This document shows positions 29,988 through 40,421 of a DNA stretch of 64,000 nucleotides, piece by piece. This stretch comes from Gammaproteobacteria bacterium. Its GTDB lineage: Bacteria > Pseudomonadota > Gammaproteobacteria > Granulosicoccales > Granulosicoccaceae. The DNA is taken from positions 1 through 64,000 of the forward strand of contig PDPU01000028.1 of NCBI GenBank assembly GCA_002746645.1. Reading direction: 5' to 3'. Under the pieces are notes generated by a model. It did not search any database. It saw only the letters and a program-made list of their open reading frames with translations, and had not been told where the DNA came from. The position numbers and the translations under genes are program-made. Numbering within the stretch: the first letter of the stretch is position 1; every line of letters starts with the position of its first letter.

Positions 29988-30080
29988 TCATGTGACGCGC
30001 GGCAACGCCTTTCGGAACTGCCGGCCGACATCGAGAACGAGATCAGTCTCGTCGTATTCCTCGTCGAACATCTGCTTCAT
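29988..30080 (-). CDS. Possible 30-aa acidic small protein
   Basis: ATG-started frame encoding MKQMFDEEYDETDLVLDVGR followed by ten residues, in the gap between pyrF and the PPC-protein gene. No good ribosome site is seen directly upstream. It may be translated, the remnant of a larger gene (a GTG seven codons upstream is in frame), or chance. Confidence 0.25.
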   Translation of the reverse strand: MKQMFDEEYDETDLVLDVGRQFRKALPRVT

Positions 30081-30160
30081 ACCGAAGCCGCGCCCAGGCA
30101 CTCGATGGATTCGTCGCGCACGATAGCACGAGACCGGGGCGCAAGCCGAATCGGCAGCAC

Positions 30161-31405
30161 TCAGTCGCTCATTTCGACGAGGCGCTTCAGGTTCACCCGA
30201 ACCATGCCCTTCCCGTCGCGCACGAGGCCCACGCCAATAAGGTAACGGCCAGGAACGAGTTCGGTCAGGATGCGCGCATCGGTGACACCGCTACCACGAT
30301 CATCGTTCTGCGCGAGCCGCTCGCCGGTGTCACTGTACAGCACCAGTGCCGGATCAACCCTGCCGAGGCCGATGGCGTCGGCCAGCAGATAGCTGCGCGC
30401 GCTCATGTCGAACGCATACCAGCGAAAGCCCTCGTCGACAATACTCATGATCGTCTGCCGGGCCTTGAGCGATCCGAGCGCGTCGATCGGGAAGTCACCG
30501 TCAATGACGGGACTGGCTTCGCCGCTGCGATACAGCTTCTCGAGCATTGCCTTTTCCGAATGGCGCTGCAGCGTGAGCCGAATGCCCAGAGCGTCGTTGC
30601 CGACCGCGCCCACCTTGAGGCAGTAATCACCTGCCGGCAGCGGTTCATCCACGACGATTTCGGCGTTGTAACCGTTGGCATCATCATTCTCGAAGAGGAG
30701 ATTGCCGGCGGCGTCATAGAGACTCAGTACCGGATCGGCCTGCTGGTTCTCGGCACGCAGGATCAGCCGCTGCGGTTCGTCAAGCGTGAAGCGAAAACGC
30801 GGCATGCGAGACACCGACACCATGCGCTGCAGTCCTTCGTCCGCAGACAGATCGAGCGCCCCCTCGGCGAGCAACTCCGCGTCGCTTTCGGCGTCGCATC
30901 CCTCGGGTTCACCAGCACCATGAGTCAGTTGCGCGTGCGTCAGCTGACCGAGTCTGATCGTGCCTTCGAGTGGCGTGTCGTCGTAGGAGGTCAGGAGCGC
31001 ACAGTAGGCACCGGGGGAAAGCGGCACTTCCATGAACGCATCACCATTGCCGCCCGAGTCATCGTCGGCATGAATGAGTTCCCCGTCCTGGCTGAACAGC
31101 GTCAGCACCGGATCGCCGCTTCCGGTCACCCGAGCTTCGAGGCGCAGGGTGGCACTCTGTGCAAGCTGGAACAGGCCTGCTGCACCGGTCCCATCGGCAA
31201 CCGTCACCTCGCGATCCAGCGGCGCCTCCGCCTGTGTCACGTCGGAGTTCACGGGGTCATCGCCGAACCAGACGGCGGCATCATCCGGGTTGGCGCAGGC
31301 CGAACCTTCGAAGCTGGCGGCATGCACCACATCGATGGTCGTGGTGACGAGCAGGCATGCGAACAATCCAGAACAGGCGAAGCGGGCTTGCAGCAAAACC
31401 GACAT
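30161..31405 (-). CDS. Secreted protein with three PPC-like repeats
   Basis: Exported protein of 414 aa with GAGGAGG upstream of the ATG. The signal peptide is at about 1-30 (FACSGLFACLLVTTTIDVVHA). Three repeated beta-sandwich units carry DPVLTLFSQDGELIHADDDS, DPVLSLYDAAGNLLFENDDA and DPALVLYSDTGERLAQNDDR, each ending with PG-x-Y. These resemble bacterial pre-peptidase C-terminal (PPC) domains. No protease domain is attached, so it may bind surface polymers or act as a secretion partner. Lies 37 bases after lapB. Confidence 0.75.
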   Translation of the reverse strand: MSVLLQARFACSGLFACLLVTTTIDVVHAASFEGSACANPDDAAVWFGDDPVNSDVTQAEAPLDREVTVADGTGAAGLFQLAQSATLRLEARVTGSGDPVLTLFSQDGELIHADDDSGGNGDAFMEVPLSPGAYCALLTSYDDTPLEGTIRLGQLTHAQLTHGAGEPEGCDAESDAELLAEGALDLSADEGLQRMVSVSRMPRFRFTLDEPQRLILRAENQQADPVLSLYDAAGNLLFENDDANGYNAEIVVDEPLPAGDYCLKVGAVGNDALGIRLTLQRHSEKAMLEKLYRSGEASPVIDGDFPIDALGSLKARQTIMSIVDEGFRWYAFDMSARSYLLADAIGLGRVDPALVLYSDTGERLAQNDDRGSGVTDARILTELVPGRYLIGVGLVRDGKGMVRVNLKRLVEMSD

Positions 31406-31442
31406 GGCGGACAGAACCTCCTCACGTGAAGAACTGACCTGA

Positions 31443-32627
31443 TTATTCACCTTCGATGCCAACGATGGTGGTAACTGTGTCCCATCTTGCGCAACCCGGA
31501 CACTGCCAGTGCAGCACGTTGCCGTTGAAGCCACAGACCCTGCAGGCATACAGCGGTTTTTCCTCGACCACCTGATCGAGCATCGTCGCCACCACCTGCA
31601 CGTTCTCGCGCTCCTCGGGTCGTGCAACCTGTACCTGATCGTGCACCCAGTCGCGCAGCGACTTCAACGACGGGCGGCGCACGATCTGCTCCTTCAGGAA
31701 ACGATCACCTTCGGCTTCGCCTTCCCGCTCGGCAATGACATCGCGCGTGGTACGAATCACCGAATAGGCATTGCGGCGACCACGGATGTGCTCGATGAAG
31801 TCATCGAGGGCCTGCGGGTCGCTCGCGCCCCGGAGAGCGGCAAACCAGTCGTCGATGATTTCCGGGAGGAGCGCCGGACGCGCCGCTTCCACTGCCCGGA
31901 AATGTTCGAGCACATCGTCATTGCGCCCCTTCCGGAGTGCGCGCTGGCCGAGCATGATGTGCGCACGAGCACTCTCGGGGTAGTAGGACAGCGCTTTCTC
32001 GAGAAGCTCGCCGAACTGCTCTTCATAGCCATCGTGAGCGGCACGCAGCGCGAGCTCGCAATGAAAGTGCGCCAGCCGCCTCGGCAGGTCGGCTTTTTCG
32101 ATGGTCTTGTTGTTGGGAGGAATGGCGGCTTTCATGGCCTGGGCCGATTCGATCGCTGCTGCCCAGTCGTGCTCGCGCTCGTGGAGATGAATCAGCGATA
32201 TCCAGTAGTCGGGGAAGGCCGGGTTCGAGGCGATGAGCTTGCGGTAGAGTGCTTCGGCGCGATCCATGAGGCCCGCCGAATCGTAGTCCTGCGCGAGCGC
32301 AACCATGGCCGAGGAGCGCAGTGTCGGTTCGAGCTTGACCGTGTTCAGAAGGCTTTCATGCAGGAGGATGGCCTTGTCGACATCACCTCGCCGCCGAAAC
32401 AGATTGCCGAGTGCGATATAGGTATCGGCCGCTTCGCCATCGGTTTCGGCAAGGCTGTCGAGAAGCTCGTCCGGTTTCAGCGTGCGTTCGCTGAGCAGCA
32501 GGTTCACGTCCTTGTGAATGTTGTTGGCATAGTTCCAGGCTGCGGTCGCGCGCGTCTGGTTGCGTTTACCGGCAAACCACCCTGCCGCCGCAGCCACAGG
32601 CAGCAGAAACCAGAGCAGTTCGTTCAT
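31443..32627 (-). CDS. lapB: Lipopolysaccharide assembly protein LapB
   Basis: Membrane-anchored TPR protein that controls LpxC turnover and LPS assembly. It is 394 aa. An N-terminal helix (LLWFLLPVAAAAGWFAG) is followed by TPR repeats (about 35-340). A C-terminal rubredoxin-like metal knuckle has CRVCGFNG and WQCPGCARWDT. The gene directly follows ihfB (4-base gap). lapA, often located between them, is absent. Confidence 0.95.
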   Translation of the reverse strand: MNELLWFLLPVAAAAGWFAGKRNQTRATAAWNYANNIHKDVNLLLSERTLKPDELLDSLAETDGEAADTYIALGNLFRRRGDVDKAILLHESLLNTVKLEPTLRSSAMVALAQDYDSAGLMDRAEALYRKLIASNPAFPDYWISLIHLHEREHDWAAAIESAQAMKAAIPPNNKTIEKADLPRRLAHFHCELALRAAHDGYEEQFGELLEKALSYYPESARAHIMLGQRALRKGRNDDVLEHFRAVEAARPALLPEIIDDWFAALRGASDPQALDDFIEHIRGRRNAYSVIRTTRDVIAEREGEAEGDRFLKEQIVRRPSLKSLRDWVHDQVQVARPEERENVQVVATMLDQVVEEKPLYACRVCGFNGNVLHWQCPGCARWDTVTTIVGIEGE

Positions 32628-32631
32628 CGGC

Positions 32632-33000
32632 CTACTCTTCCATGCTCTCGGCCTGACTTGGATACCCGCCGGAACGATTCACCCGCTCCCGAAGTTCCTT
32701 GCCCGGCTTGAAATGCGGTACGTGCTTGCCGCGGAGTGCCACGGCATCTCCCGATTTGGGATTGCGTCCCATGCGTGCGGGACGAAAGTGGAGGCTGAAG
32801 CTGCCAAAGCCGCGCACTTCGATGCGATCGCCATAGGCAAGTTCCTGACTCATTTTCTCGAGCAGCAGCTTCACTGCCTGTTCGACATCACGGTGCGGCA
32901 GGTGATCCTGGTGGCGCGCCAGCTCATCGATGACATCCGACTTGGTGAGACTCCTGGCAGCTCTTGCCCTGCTGTCGCCTGTGGTGTCATCGCCGCTCAT
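32632..33000 (-). CDS. ihfB: Integration host factor subunit beta
   Basis: DNA-bending histone-like subunit, 122 aa from the ATG preceded by GGAGGGAG. Core signatures are [27 protein letters not shown] and [32 protein letters not shown]. It is about 20-25 residues longer than E. coli IhfB because of Ser/Asp-rich N- and C-terminal extensions. Downstream of rpsA as usual. Confidence 0.95.
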   Translation of the reverse strand: MSGDDTTGDSRARAARSLTKSDVIDELARHQDHLPHRDVEQAVKLLLEKMSQELAYGDRIEVRGFGSFSLHFRPARMGRNPKSGDAVALRGKHVPHFKPGKELRERVNRSGGYPSQAESMEE

Positions 33001-33176
33001 GCAGCTCCCTCCTGTCGGGTGATAATCAGTCAATGATCCTGCTCCTCGGTCTGCAAGCCCTCACACTTGATGATAGCGGGTTCAGCGCGAAGTGGCGGAT
33101 TTACCGGGTCCGTAAACAGAACGGGCGGGACTCTCGCCCCGCCCGTTCCTGCCGAGATCGACGAACCGACCGATGA

Positions 33177-34862
33177 TCAGTCGTTCTTCTCGAGACTGCC
33201 GAGCTGTTCCTTCAGGAGATCACCCAGCGTTGCACCACCGGATTCTCTCGACTGCTCGTTGTAGTCGCTCATGGCCTCGGCCTCCTCGGCGTAATCCTTC
33301 GCCTTGATGGAGAGGCTCAGCATGCGTGACTTGCGGTCGGTGCCGATGAACTTCGCTTCGACTTCCTGGCCTTCCCGAAGCTCCTGGCGCACATCCTCGA
33401 CACGGTCGCGCGAGATTTCGCTCGCGCGGATCATGCCCTCGACGCCCTCGCCGAGTTCGACCACGGCATAGCGCTGTTCGACTTCCTTGACCGTCCCCCT
33501 GACGATGCTGCCTTTCGGATTGTCGGCAACGAACTGGCCGAAGGGGTCGCGATCGATCTGCTTGACGCCCAGCGAGATACGCTCGCGCTCGGGATCCACC
33601 GCCAGCACGACCGCTTCGAGCTCATCGCCCTTCTTGTAGTTGTGCACGGCCTTTTCGCCCGTCTCGTTCCAGGAGAGGTCGGAGAGGTGAATGAGGCCGT
33701 CGATGCCTCCTTCAAGACCGATGAAGATACCGAAATCGGTGATCGACTTGATGGTGCCGGAAACCTTGTCGCCCTTGTTGAAGGAGTGCGAGAACTCTTC
33801 CCAGGGGTTGGGCTTGCACTGCTTGATGCCAAGCGAGATGCGGCGGCGTTCCTGATCGATGTCGAGGATCATGACTTCGACCTCGTCGCCCAGCGCCACG
33901 ACCTTGTTGGGGTTGACGTTGCGGTTGGTCCAGTCCATTTCCGACACGTGTACAAGACCCTCGACGCCTTCTTCGATTTCCACGAAGCAGCCATAGTCGG
34001 CGATGTTCGTGACCTTGCCGAAGAGACGCGTGTGCTCGGGGTAGCGGCGCGTGATATCGACCCAGGGATCTTCACCGAGCTGCTTCAGGCCGAGCGAGAC
34101 GCGGTTGCGCTCACGGTCGAACTTCAGCACCTTGACCTTCATTTCCTGACCGACTTCGACCACCTCCGACGGATGCTTGACGCGCTTCCAGGCCATGTCG
34201 GTGATGTGCAGGAGACCATCGATGCCACCGAGATCGAGGAAGGCGCCGTAGTCAGTCAGATTCTTGACGATACCGGTGATTTCCTGGCCCTCCTGAAGAT
34301 TCTCGAGAAGCGCTTCGCGTTCTGCGCTGTACTCGGATTCGACCACGGCGCGGCGCGACACGACGACGTTGTTGCGACGCTGATCGAGCTTGATGACCTT
34401 GAACTCGAGTTCCTTGCCTTCGAGATAGCTGGTATCGCGGACGGGACGCACGTCGACGAGCGAGCCCGGCAGGAAGGCGCGAATGTCGTGCACCTCGACG
34501 GTGAAACCACCCTTGACCTTGCCGGTGATGTTGCCCTTGATGATTTCGTCGTTTTCCTGTGCCTTCTCGAGGAAGGTCCAGGAGCGGGCGCGGCGCGCCT
34601 TTTCGTGCGAAAGACGGGTTTCACCGAAACCGTCTTCGATGGAGTCGAGCGCCACCTCGACGGTGTCACCCACCTTGATGTCGATTTCGCCGTTCTCGTT
34701 CTCGAATTCTTCCTTGGGCACGGCGCCCTCGGACTTGAGGCCGGCATTGACGATGACGAAGTCACCGGTGATGTCGACAACGGTTCCCTCGAGGATGGAG
34801 CCGGTATTCATCTGGGTGTTGGAAATGCTCTCCTCGAAGAGCTCCGCGAAAGATTCAGACAT
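33177..34862 (-). CDS. rpsA: 30S ribosomal protein S1
   Basis: Six-OB-domain ribosomal protein that recruits mRNA, 561 aa from [12 protein letters not shown]. Repeated S1 motifs are visible, e.g. [41 protein letters not shown] and [20 protein letters not shown]. The chosen ATG is the family start. A long upstream in-frame extension was rejected because it crosses the promoter. It probably autoregulates through its long leader. Confidence 0.97.
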   Translation of the reverse strand: MSESFAELFEESISNTQMNTGSILEGTVVDITGDFVIVNAGLKSEGAVPKEEFENENGEIDIKVGDTVEVALDSIEDGFGETRLSHEKARRARSWTFLEKAQENDEIIKGNITGKVKGGFTVEVHDIRAFLPGSLVDVRPVRDTSYLEGKELEFKVIKLDQRRNNVVVSRRAVVESEYSAEREALLENLQEGQEITGIVKNLTDYGAFLDLGGIDGLLHITDMAWKRVKHPSEVVEVGQEMKVKVLKFDRERNRVSLGLKQLGEDPWVDITRRYPEHTRLFGKVTNIADYGCFVEIEEGVEGLVHVSEMDWTNRNVNPNKVVALGDEVEVMILDIDQERRRISLGIKQCKPNPWEEFSHSFNKGDKVSGTIKSITDFGIFIGLEGGIDGLIHLSDLSWNETGEKAVHNYKKGDELEAVVLAVDPERERISLGVKQIDRDPFGQFVADNPKGSIVRGTVKEVEQRYAVVELGEGVEGMIRASEISRDRVEDVRQELREGQEVEAKFIGTDRKSRMLSLSIKAKDYAEEAEAMSDYNEQSRESGGATLGDLLKEQLGSLEKND

Positions 34863-35088
34863 TGGAGTTGATAGACCTGAAGATAAGGATGCGACGCCCT
34901 GCCATCCCGGCAGAGAGAAGGTTGAATGGGAAACCGATGGCTCCTGCCACGGCTGTTCGAGACTGCCGGCCAACCCGAACCTCGCGATGGGCTGACCATA
35001 AGCTGGCCGTGAGCCGGCCCCGAACTGCCCCGGGACCGACGCGGTCCAGCGATTCCATCGACGTGGCGGCACTCGACGGAGTATCCAG
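34863..35088 (-). promoter_or_regulatory. Long rpsA 5' leader
   Basis: About 225 bases lie between the predicted transcript start and the rpsA ATG, with no open reading frame of note. A GGACCG/CGGTCC hairpin is at 35033-35047. In gammaproteobacteria S1 represses translation through a structured rpsA leader, and this stretch is the candidate. Structure was not computed. Confidence 0.4.
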
Positions 35089-35094
35089 CACAGC

Positions 35095-35123
35095 ATTATA
35101 TCCCGCCAGCCATGAGGCATCAA
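35095..35123 (-). promoter_or_regulatory. Predicted rpsA promoter
   Basis: On the minus strand TTGATG (35118-35123), 17 bases, TATAAT (35095-35100). Near-consensus, as expected for a ribosomal protein gene. The remainder of the gap to 35288 shows no gene. Confidence 0.8.
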
Positions 35124-35288
35124 GCGTGCCCGAGACCTGCCGCTACTACACCGATCAGTGACCACTGTCACGACCGGTTTCTGCTGTCCGAATCACATTA
35201 TCGCAATGGGGGTCGGGGCGAACGGTCGTTGCCGACGACAGCGGCACGCTTGTTGCTCGTCCCAGACAAACGTACTTCGGAAACAGCA

Positions 35289-35447
35289 GTGTCAAGAACA
35301 ACGATAGTCGATGGTTCTCCTTGCGTGCGGCAGACGGCCTCCTGCGCCCTTGACGCAGCGGGCTACCGCATTGCACTGACCGAAAACGGTGTCGAAGCAC
35401 TCGACGTCACCAGCATCACGGATCACCACGCCCGGGAGAAACAGTAG
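35289..35447 (+). pseudogene. Truncated CheY-like response regulator remnant
   Basis: GTG-started frame of 52 codons directly before cheA (TAG then ATG). It translates to VSRTTIVDGSPCVRQTASCA then LDAAGYRIALTENGVEALDV, which lines up with the first 40 or so residues of stand-alone CheY proteins (typically I-x-VDDSPSVRQT and GY-x-V-x-x-A-x-NG-x-EAL). The acidic pair is changed (DG for DD). Everything after alpha-2, including the phospho-acceptor Asp, Thr and Lys, is missing. It is most simply an internally deleted cheY. Confidence 0.75.
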
Positions 35448-37289
35448 ATGAGCATCGATCTCTCCGAATTCCTGGACATCTTCTACGAGGAATGCGACGA
35501 AGGCCTTGCCGTCATGGAATCGGGTCTTCTCGAACTCGATCATGGCACCGATGTCGAGGAGATCAACTCGATCTTCCGCGCGGCGCACTCGATCAAGGGC
35601 GGCGCCGGTTCCTTCGGTTTCCAGCACATCGCCGATTTCACGCACGTCATGGAGACACTGCTCGACGAGATGCGTGACGGGCGGCGCGAGGTCAGCCAGC
35701 CGGTTGTTGATCTGCTGCTCGAATCGGTGGACGTCCTGCGGGAGATGATGGACGCGGTGCGTGCCAGTGACGAGAGCGAAAACCCACGCATTGCCGAAGT
35801 ACAGAAGAAGCTCCAACACATGCTCGAGAGCGGCGACGCCGGCGCACCCGACGGCACGCCTGCCGCAGATGCCACCAGCGAAACGGCGAGCGAAACGGCG
35901 AGCGAAACGGCCAGCGAAACGGCCAGCGAAACGGCCAGCGAGCCGGCGAAGGATCCGGTCAGCGAATCGAGCACGGTGGTGAATGCCAATCCGGCAATCA
36001 GCTCCGCCGCCCCGCCCGAGAAGAGTGTCAAGGGGCAATCGGCAACCGAAAAGAAGGCTGCAAGCTCATCGAAACAGGATTCGGGTTCGATTCGCGTCGG
36101 CATCGACAAGATCGACGCACTGATCAATCAGGTCGGTGAACTCGTCATCGTCCAGTCCATGCTGAGCCAGATCGGCAGCAGCCTGCATGAGGGCGGCGAC
36201 AACATGATCGAGAAACTCTTCGACGGCATTACCCAACTCGAACGCAATACGCGCGAGTTGCAGGAAAGCGTGCTGCAGATTCGCATGCTGCCGATCAGCT
36301 TCTCGTTCAACCGCTTCCCACGCCTCGTCCGCGATCTGAGCAAGACGCTCGAGAAGAAGATCGATCTGCAGATGATCGGCGAACAGACCGAAGTGGACAA
36401 GACGGTGCTCGAAAAGATCGGCGATCCGCTGGTTCACCTGGTTCGCAATTCGCTCGATCACGGCATCGAGACACCCGAGGTACGCCGGGAAAAAGGCAAG
36501 CCTGACACCGGCACCCTGACCCTGCAGGCCTACCACGAGGGTGGCGACATCATCATCAAGGTCATCGACGACGGCGCCGGCCTGAACCGGGAGAGGATTC
36601 TCTCGAAGGCCATCGAACGCGGCATCGTCGGCGAAGCCGAGGAGCTTTCCGATGAGCGTGTGTTCAATCTGATCTTCCAGCCGGGCTTCTCCACCGCCGA
36701 CACGATCAGTGACGTGTCCGGCCGTGGCGTCGGCATGGACGTCGTGCGCCGCAACATTCGCGACCTCGGTGGCCACGTCAGCATCGCCAACAACCCCGAC
36801 GCCGGCAGCACCGTCACCATCCGCCTGCCGCTGACCCTCGCCATCCTCGACGGACAGCTCGTGCGCATCGGCGAAGAAACCTACATCGTGTCGCTGGTAT
36901 CGATCGTCGAATCACTGCAGATGCAGCCCGAACATACCAAGAGCGTCGCCGGCAGCAGCGAGCTCTACAGACTTCGCGACGAATACATCCCCGTCATTCG
37001 CATGAACGAACTCTTCGGCATGCAGGGCGGCACACACGATTTCAGCGACGGCCTTCTTGTCGTGGTCGAGGCCGATGGCCAGCGCGTTGGCCTGTTCGTC
37101 GACGATCTTCTCGGCCAGCAGCAGATCGTGATCAAGAGTCTCGAATCCAATTTCACGCAGATACAGGGAATCTCGGGGGCCACCATTCTCGGCGACGGTA
37201 CGGTCGCGCTGATCATGGATGTACCCGGCCTGATCCAGCGGCATCACGAATGCTGCATCCGCAAACAGCGGCTGAGCAATGTCGCCTGA
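35448..37289 (+). CDS. cheA: Chemotaxis histidine kinase CheA
   Basis: 613 aa. An HPt domain with phospho-acceptor His47 (FRAAHSIKGGAGSFGF) is followed by a low-complexity linker with a TASE repeat. Then come the dimerisation helices (IDALINQVGELVIVQSML), the ATPase domain (HLVRNSLDHGIE, DDGAGLNRERIL, GRGVGMDVVRRNI) and a C-terminal CheW-like domain (LLVVVEADGQRVGLFVDDL). No P2 CheY/CheB-docking domain is evident. The repeat linker occupies its place. GGGAG precedes the start. First intact gene of the operon. Confidence 0.95.
   Translation: MSIDLSEFLDIFYEECDEGLAVMESGLLELDHGTDVEEINSIFRAAHSIKGGAGSFGFQHIADFTHVMETLLDEMRDGRREVSQPVVDLLLESVDVLREMMDAVRASDESENPRIAEVQKKLQHMLESGDAGAPDGTPAADATSETASETASETASETASETASEPAKDPVSESSTVVNANPAISSAAPPEKSVKGQSATEKKAASSSKQDSGSIRVGIDKIDALINQVGELVIVQSMLSQIGSSLHEGGDNMIEKLFDGITQLERNTRELQESVLQIRMLPISFSFNRFPRLVRDLSKTLEKKIDLQMIGEQTEVDKTVLEKIGDPLVHLVRNSLDHGIETPEVRREKGKPDTGTLTLQAYHEGGDIIIKVIDDGAGLNRERILSKAIERGIVGEAEELSDERVFNLIFQPGFSTADTISDVSGRGVGMDVVRRNIRDLGGHVSIANNPDAGSTVTIRLPLTLAILDGQLVRIGEETYIVSLVSIVESLQMQPEHTKSVAGSSELYRLRDEYIPVIRMNELFGMQGGTHDFSDGLLVVVEADGQRVGLFVDDLLGQQQIVIKSLESNFTQIQGISGATILGDGTVALIMDVPGLIQRHHECCIRKQRLSNVA
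35877..35948. repeat. 12-bp tandem repeat in the cheA linker
   Basis: Six units of AGCGAAACGGCG/C encode Ser-Glu-Thr-Ala repeated between the HPt and dimerisation domains. The last unit is diverged. Unit length equals that of the trmJ repeat, though sequence differs. Confidence 0.95.
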
Positions 37290-37311
37290 GCCTTCGAAGG
37301 AAATCAAGAGA

Positions 37312-37833
37312 ATGAATGCATCACCCCAGGTCTCCGACAGCAACCTTCACGACACCAACGGCATGGATCAGTTTCTGACGTTCGTGCTGGCGGGCGAACA
37401 CTACGGTGTGGATATCCTGCGCGTGCAGGAAATCAAGGGATGGGAAGGCGTGACCCCCATGCCCAACATGCCCGACGCCGTGCTCGGCATCATCAACCTT
37501 CGCGGCACCGTGGTACCGGTGATCGACCTGCGTCGCCACTTCCGGATGGCCGACGCCACCTTCGACAAGACCACGGTGGTAATCGTGGTCAAGGTACGCG
37601 ATGAAGAACACGGCGAGCGCACCATGGGAATCGTCGTGGACGCCGTGTCCGAAGTACACAACATTCCGAAGGAAGATCTCAAGCCTGCTCCGGAATTCGG
37701 CGACGGCGTCGACAGCGATGCCATCCGCGGCCTCGCCTCGATCGATGAACGCATGATCATCATGCTCGATATCGACAGGTTGCTTCGCAACGGCATCATG
37801 AAACACATCGCCTTTACCGGCAACGCGGCGTGA
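37312..37833 (+). CDS. cheW: Chemotaxis coupling protein CheW
   Basis: Links receptors to CheA. It is 173 aa from an ATG with AGGA nine bases upstream (an ATG at 37279, inside cheA, would add 11 residues). Conserved parts are [40 protein letters not shown] and [13 protein letters not shown], ending with [19 protein letters not shown]. Confidence 0.95.
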   Translation: MNASPQVSDSNLHDTNGMDQFLTFVLAGEHYGVDILRVQEIKGWEGVTPMPNMPDAVLGIINLRGTVVPVIDLRRHFRMADATFDKTTVVIVVKVRDEEHGERTMGIVVDAVSEVHNIPKEDLKPAPEFGDGVDSDAIRGLASIDERMIIMLDIDRLLRNGIMKHIAFTGNAA

Positions 37834-37901
37834 ACAGCGCCCCGACACCCGGCCATCCGACCCCCTCTCCCTTCCCGAATCACAACCACAGGATCAATCA
37901 C

Positions 37902-40412
37902 ATGAAGGACATGTTCAGTACCGTCAGAGCCAAGATCACCACACTCGTGATCCTGTTGCCGCTGTTGATGGCGGCCATGGGTGTCACCACCCTGATCAAG
38001 CTCCGCACGCTCGGCAACGACGTCTCCATGGTCGCCAAGGTCAGCCTGCCGCTGGCCAACCTCACCTCTGCGGTAACGGTGCATCAGCTGGAACAGGCGA
38101 TCAACTTCGAAAGAACCATCCGGCATGGCGACGCCATGCAGAACGAACAGCATGACAAGGATTCGCCGAGCGCACACGGGCACGATGCCGAACCGGAGGG
38201 GTCTCACGAGCATTTCCGGCACCACCTCCAGGAATTCGACGCCAAGACCGAAACCTTGTACGCCGAGTTCGACGCCATCAACACGCTGGCGGAAAGCGTT
38301 GATTCACTGAACCTCGAAGCCACGGAAGCTGCAGTGTTCGAAGCGAAGATAACGAAACTGCAGGAACTGCGTACGTCGTTCGAGACTTACGTCAAGCTTG
38401 CCAGGGAAGCCTTTGCCTTCTACGAACAGGGTCAGCTGCAACAGGGAGAGGCCGCGGCAGAAAACGCGGAACACGAAGGAAAGGAACTCCGGCAGGGCCT
38501 CGTCACCCTGCTGGAAGAGATCAGGGCAAGCACCGCAAAATCGAAGTCGAGACTCGAAGCCGAGGCCAGCGAACACACGGCTGAGATCGTGCAGGCGGTC
38601 GGTTTCGCAATCGCGCTGCTGGTGAGCATCGTCGCGGGTCTTCTGATCACGCGCAGCATCATGAAGCAGCTGGGTGCCGAGCCCCGCCATCTGCAGGTGG
38701 TGACGGAAGCGATCGCCAACGACAATCTCGATATCGAGATGACTGATGCCGACTCCGCAAAAGGTGTATACGCGTCGATGTGTGCGATGCGCGAGAAGCT
38801 CGCCGCTCGCATCAACGCCGAGCGACAGGCCGCGATTCGAAACACGCGACTGAGGCAGGCCCTCGATGCCGTCACCGGCAACGTCATGGTTGCCGACATC
38901 GACGGCAGCATCACCTACGTCAACCGCGCCATGGAATCGATGATGAAGGATGCCGAATCCGAGATCCGCAAGGAAATCCCGGGATTCGATGCCGGGGCGC
39001 TTGTCGGCGAAAACATCGACCAGTTTCACAAGGACCCGGCGCACCAGCGTCGACTGCTGGCCGAACTCAACGACACCTACGTGGCCGAGGTACCGGTCGG
39101 CAATCGTCACCTGCGCATCATCGTGACGCCGATCATCGCAGACGGCGAACGCCTCGGCATGGTATCCGAGTGGTTCGATCGCACCCAGCAACTCGCCATC
39201 GAGAACGAGGTGCAAAGCATGATCGACAATGCGAAGAGGGGTGATCTCTCGCATCGCATCGACCTGGCCGACAAGGAAGAGTTCTACGAAAGACTCAGCA
39301 TCGGCGTCAACGAGCTCGTCGACATCAGCGACCGTGTCATCACCGAAACCGTGGAAGTCGTCAGCGCCATGTCCAAGGGCGACCTGACCCACACCGTCGA
39401 CAATCACTTCGAGGGATCCTTCGGCAGGCTCAAGGACGATGTCAATGCCACCATCGGCAAGTTGACCGAAGTCGTCGGCGGCATCAGCGAAAGCGCTCAC
39501 CTCGTGCTGAACGGTGCCCGGGAAATCTCCCAGGGCAACACCAACCTTTCGCAACGTACCGAGGAACAAGCCTCGAACCTCGAGGAAACCGCCTCCTCGA
39601 TGGAAGAAATGACATCGACGGTTCGCCAGAACGCCGACAACGCACGCCAGGCCGATCAGCTGGCCGCGAGTGCTCGCCAGCAGGCCGAAGCCGGTGGCAA
39701 CGTGGTCAACAACGCCGTCTCGGCGATGAGCGAAATCACGACATCCTCGAACCGGATCGCGGCCATCATCAGCGTCATCGACGAAATCGCTTTCCAGACC
39801 AACCTGCTCGCACTGAATGCTGCCGTCGAAGCAGCCCGTGCCGGCGAGCAGGGTCGCGGCTTCGCGGTCGTTGCCAGCGAAGTAAGAAACCTGGCAGGCC
39901 GCTCTGCGACGGCCGCGAAGGAAATCAAGGACCTCATCGAGGACAGCGTCACCAAGGTCGAGGAAGGCTCGCGACTCGTCGACGAATCGGGCAAGACGCT
40001 CGAAGAGATCGTCAACTCGGTGAAGAAGGTCAGCGACATCATCGCCGAAATCGCGGCAGCCTCGCAGGAACAGTCCGAAGGCATCGAGCAGATCAACAAC
40101 GCCATCGCCCAGATGGACGAAGTGACGCAGCAGAACGCCGCGCTTGTCGAGGAAGCGGCCGCGGCCTCCGAGTCGATGGACGAGCAGGCACACAACCTCA
40201 ACGAGATGGTCAGCTTCTTTGCCACCAGACAGGGAGCCGGCGGCGCCCAAGCTGCTCAGGTGGCACCTGCTGCCGGCAATCGCGACGAGCGGCGCAGCAA
40301 GGATCGCCCCTGGGCGGATGCACCGAATGCGGCCAACGACAACCGTTCCGATGCGGTAGATCAGGGAGCCTCGGCGCCGAAGACGGGCACCGACGACTGG
40401 ACCGAATTCTGA
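37902..40412 (+). CDS. Methyl-accepting chemotaxis protein with His-rich sensor loop and PAS domain
   Basis: 836 aa. Transmembrane helix 1 is at about 11-30. The periplasmic region includes eight histidines within residues 75-108 (e.g. [17 protein letters not shown]). Transmembrane helix 2 is near 225-247, then HAMP, a PAS-like domain ([18 protein letters not shown]), a second HAMP-like stretch and the signalling domain with hairpin tip [23 protein letters not shown] split over two lines of homology. The C-terminus DDWTEF fits the W-x-x-F tether for CheR/CheB. The His cluster suggests metal or pH sensing, which is inferred. Confidence 0.92.
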   Translation: MKDMFSTVRAKITTLVILLPLLMAAMGVTTLIKLRTLGNDVSMVAKVSLPLANLTSAVTVHQLEQAINFERTIRHGDAMQNEQHDKDSPSAHGHDAEPEGSHEHFRHHLQEFDAKTETLYAEFDAINTLAESVDSLNLEATEAAVFEAKITKLQELRTSFETYVKLAREAFAFYEQGQLQQGEAAAENAEHEGKELRQGLVTLLEEIRASTAKSKSRLEAEASEHTAEIVQAVGFAIALLVSIVAGLLITRSIMKQLGAEPRHLQVVTEAIANDNLDIEMTDADSAKGVYASMCAMREKLAARINAERQAAIRNTRLRQALDAVTGNVMVADIDGSITYVNRAMESMMKDAESEIRKEIPGFDAGALVGENIDQFHKDPAHQRRLLAELNDTYVAEVPVGNRHLRIIVTPIIADGERLGMVSEWFDRTQQLAIENEVQSMIDNAKRGDLSHRIDLADKEEFYERLSIGVNELVDISDRVITETVEVVSAMSKGDLTHTVDNHFEGSFGRLKDDVNATIGKLTEVVGGISESAHLVLNGAREISQGNTNLSQRTEEQASNLEETASSMEEMTSTVRQNADNARQADQLAASARQQAEAGGNVVNNAVSAMSEITTSSNRIAAIISVIDEIAFQTNLLALNAAVEAARAGEQGRGFAVVASEVRNLAGRSATAAKEIKDLIEDSVTKVEEGSRLVDESGKTLEEIVNSVKKVSDIIAEIAAASQEQSEGIEQINNAIAQMDEVTQQNAALVEEAAAASESMDEQAHNLNEMVSFFATRQGAGGAQAAQVAPAAGNRDERRSKDRPWADAPNAANDNRSDAVDQGASAPKTGTDDWTEF

Positions 40413-40421
40413 GTCACGGCA

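Noticed and set aside
34863..35171. N-terminal extension of ribosomal protein S1
   Set aside because: It spans a near-consensus promoter, and the family start is the ATG at 34862.
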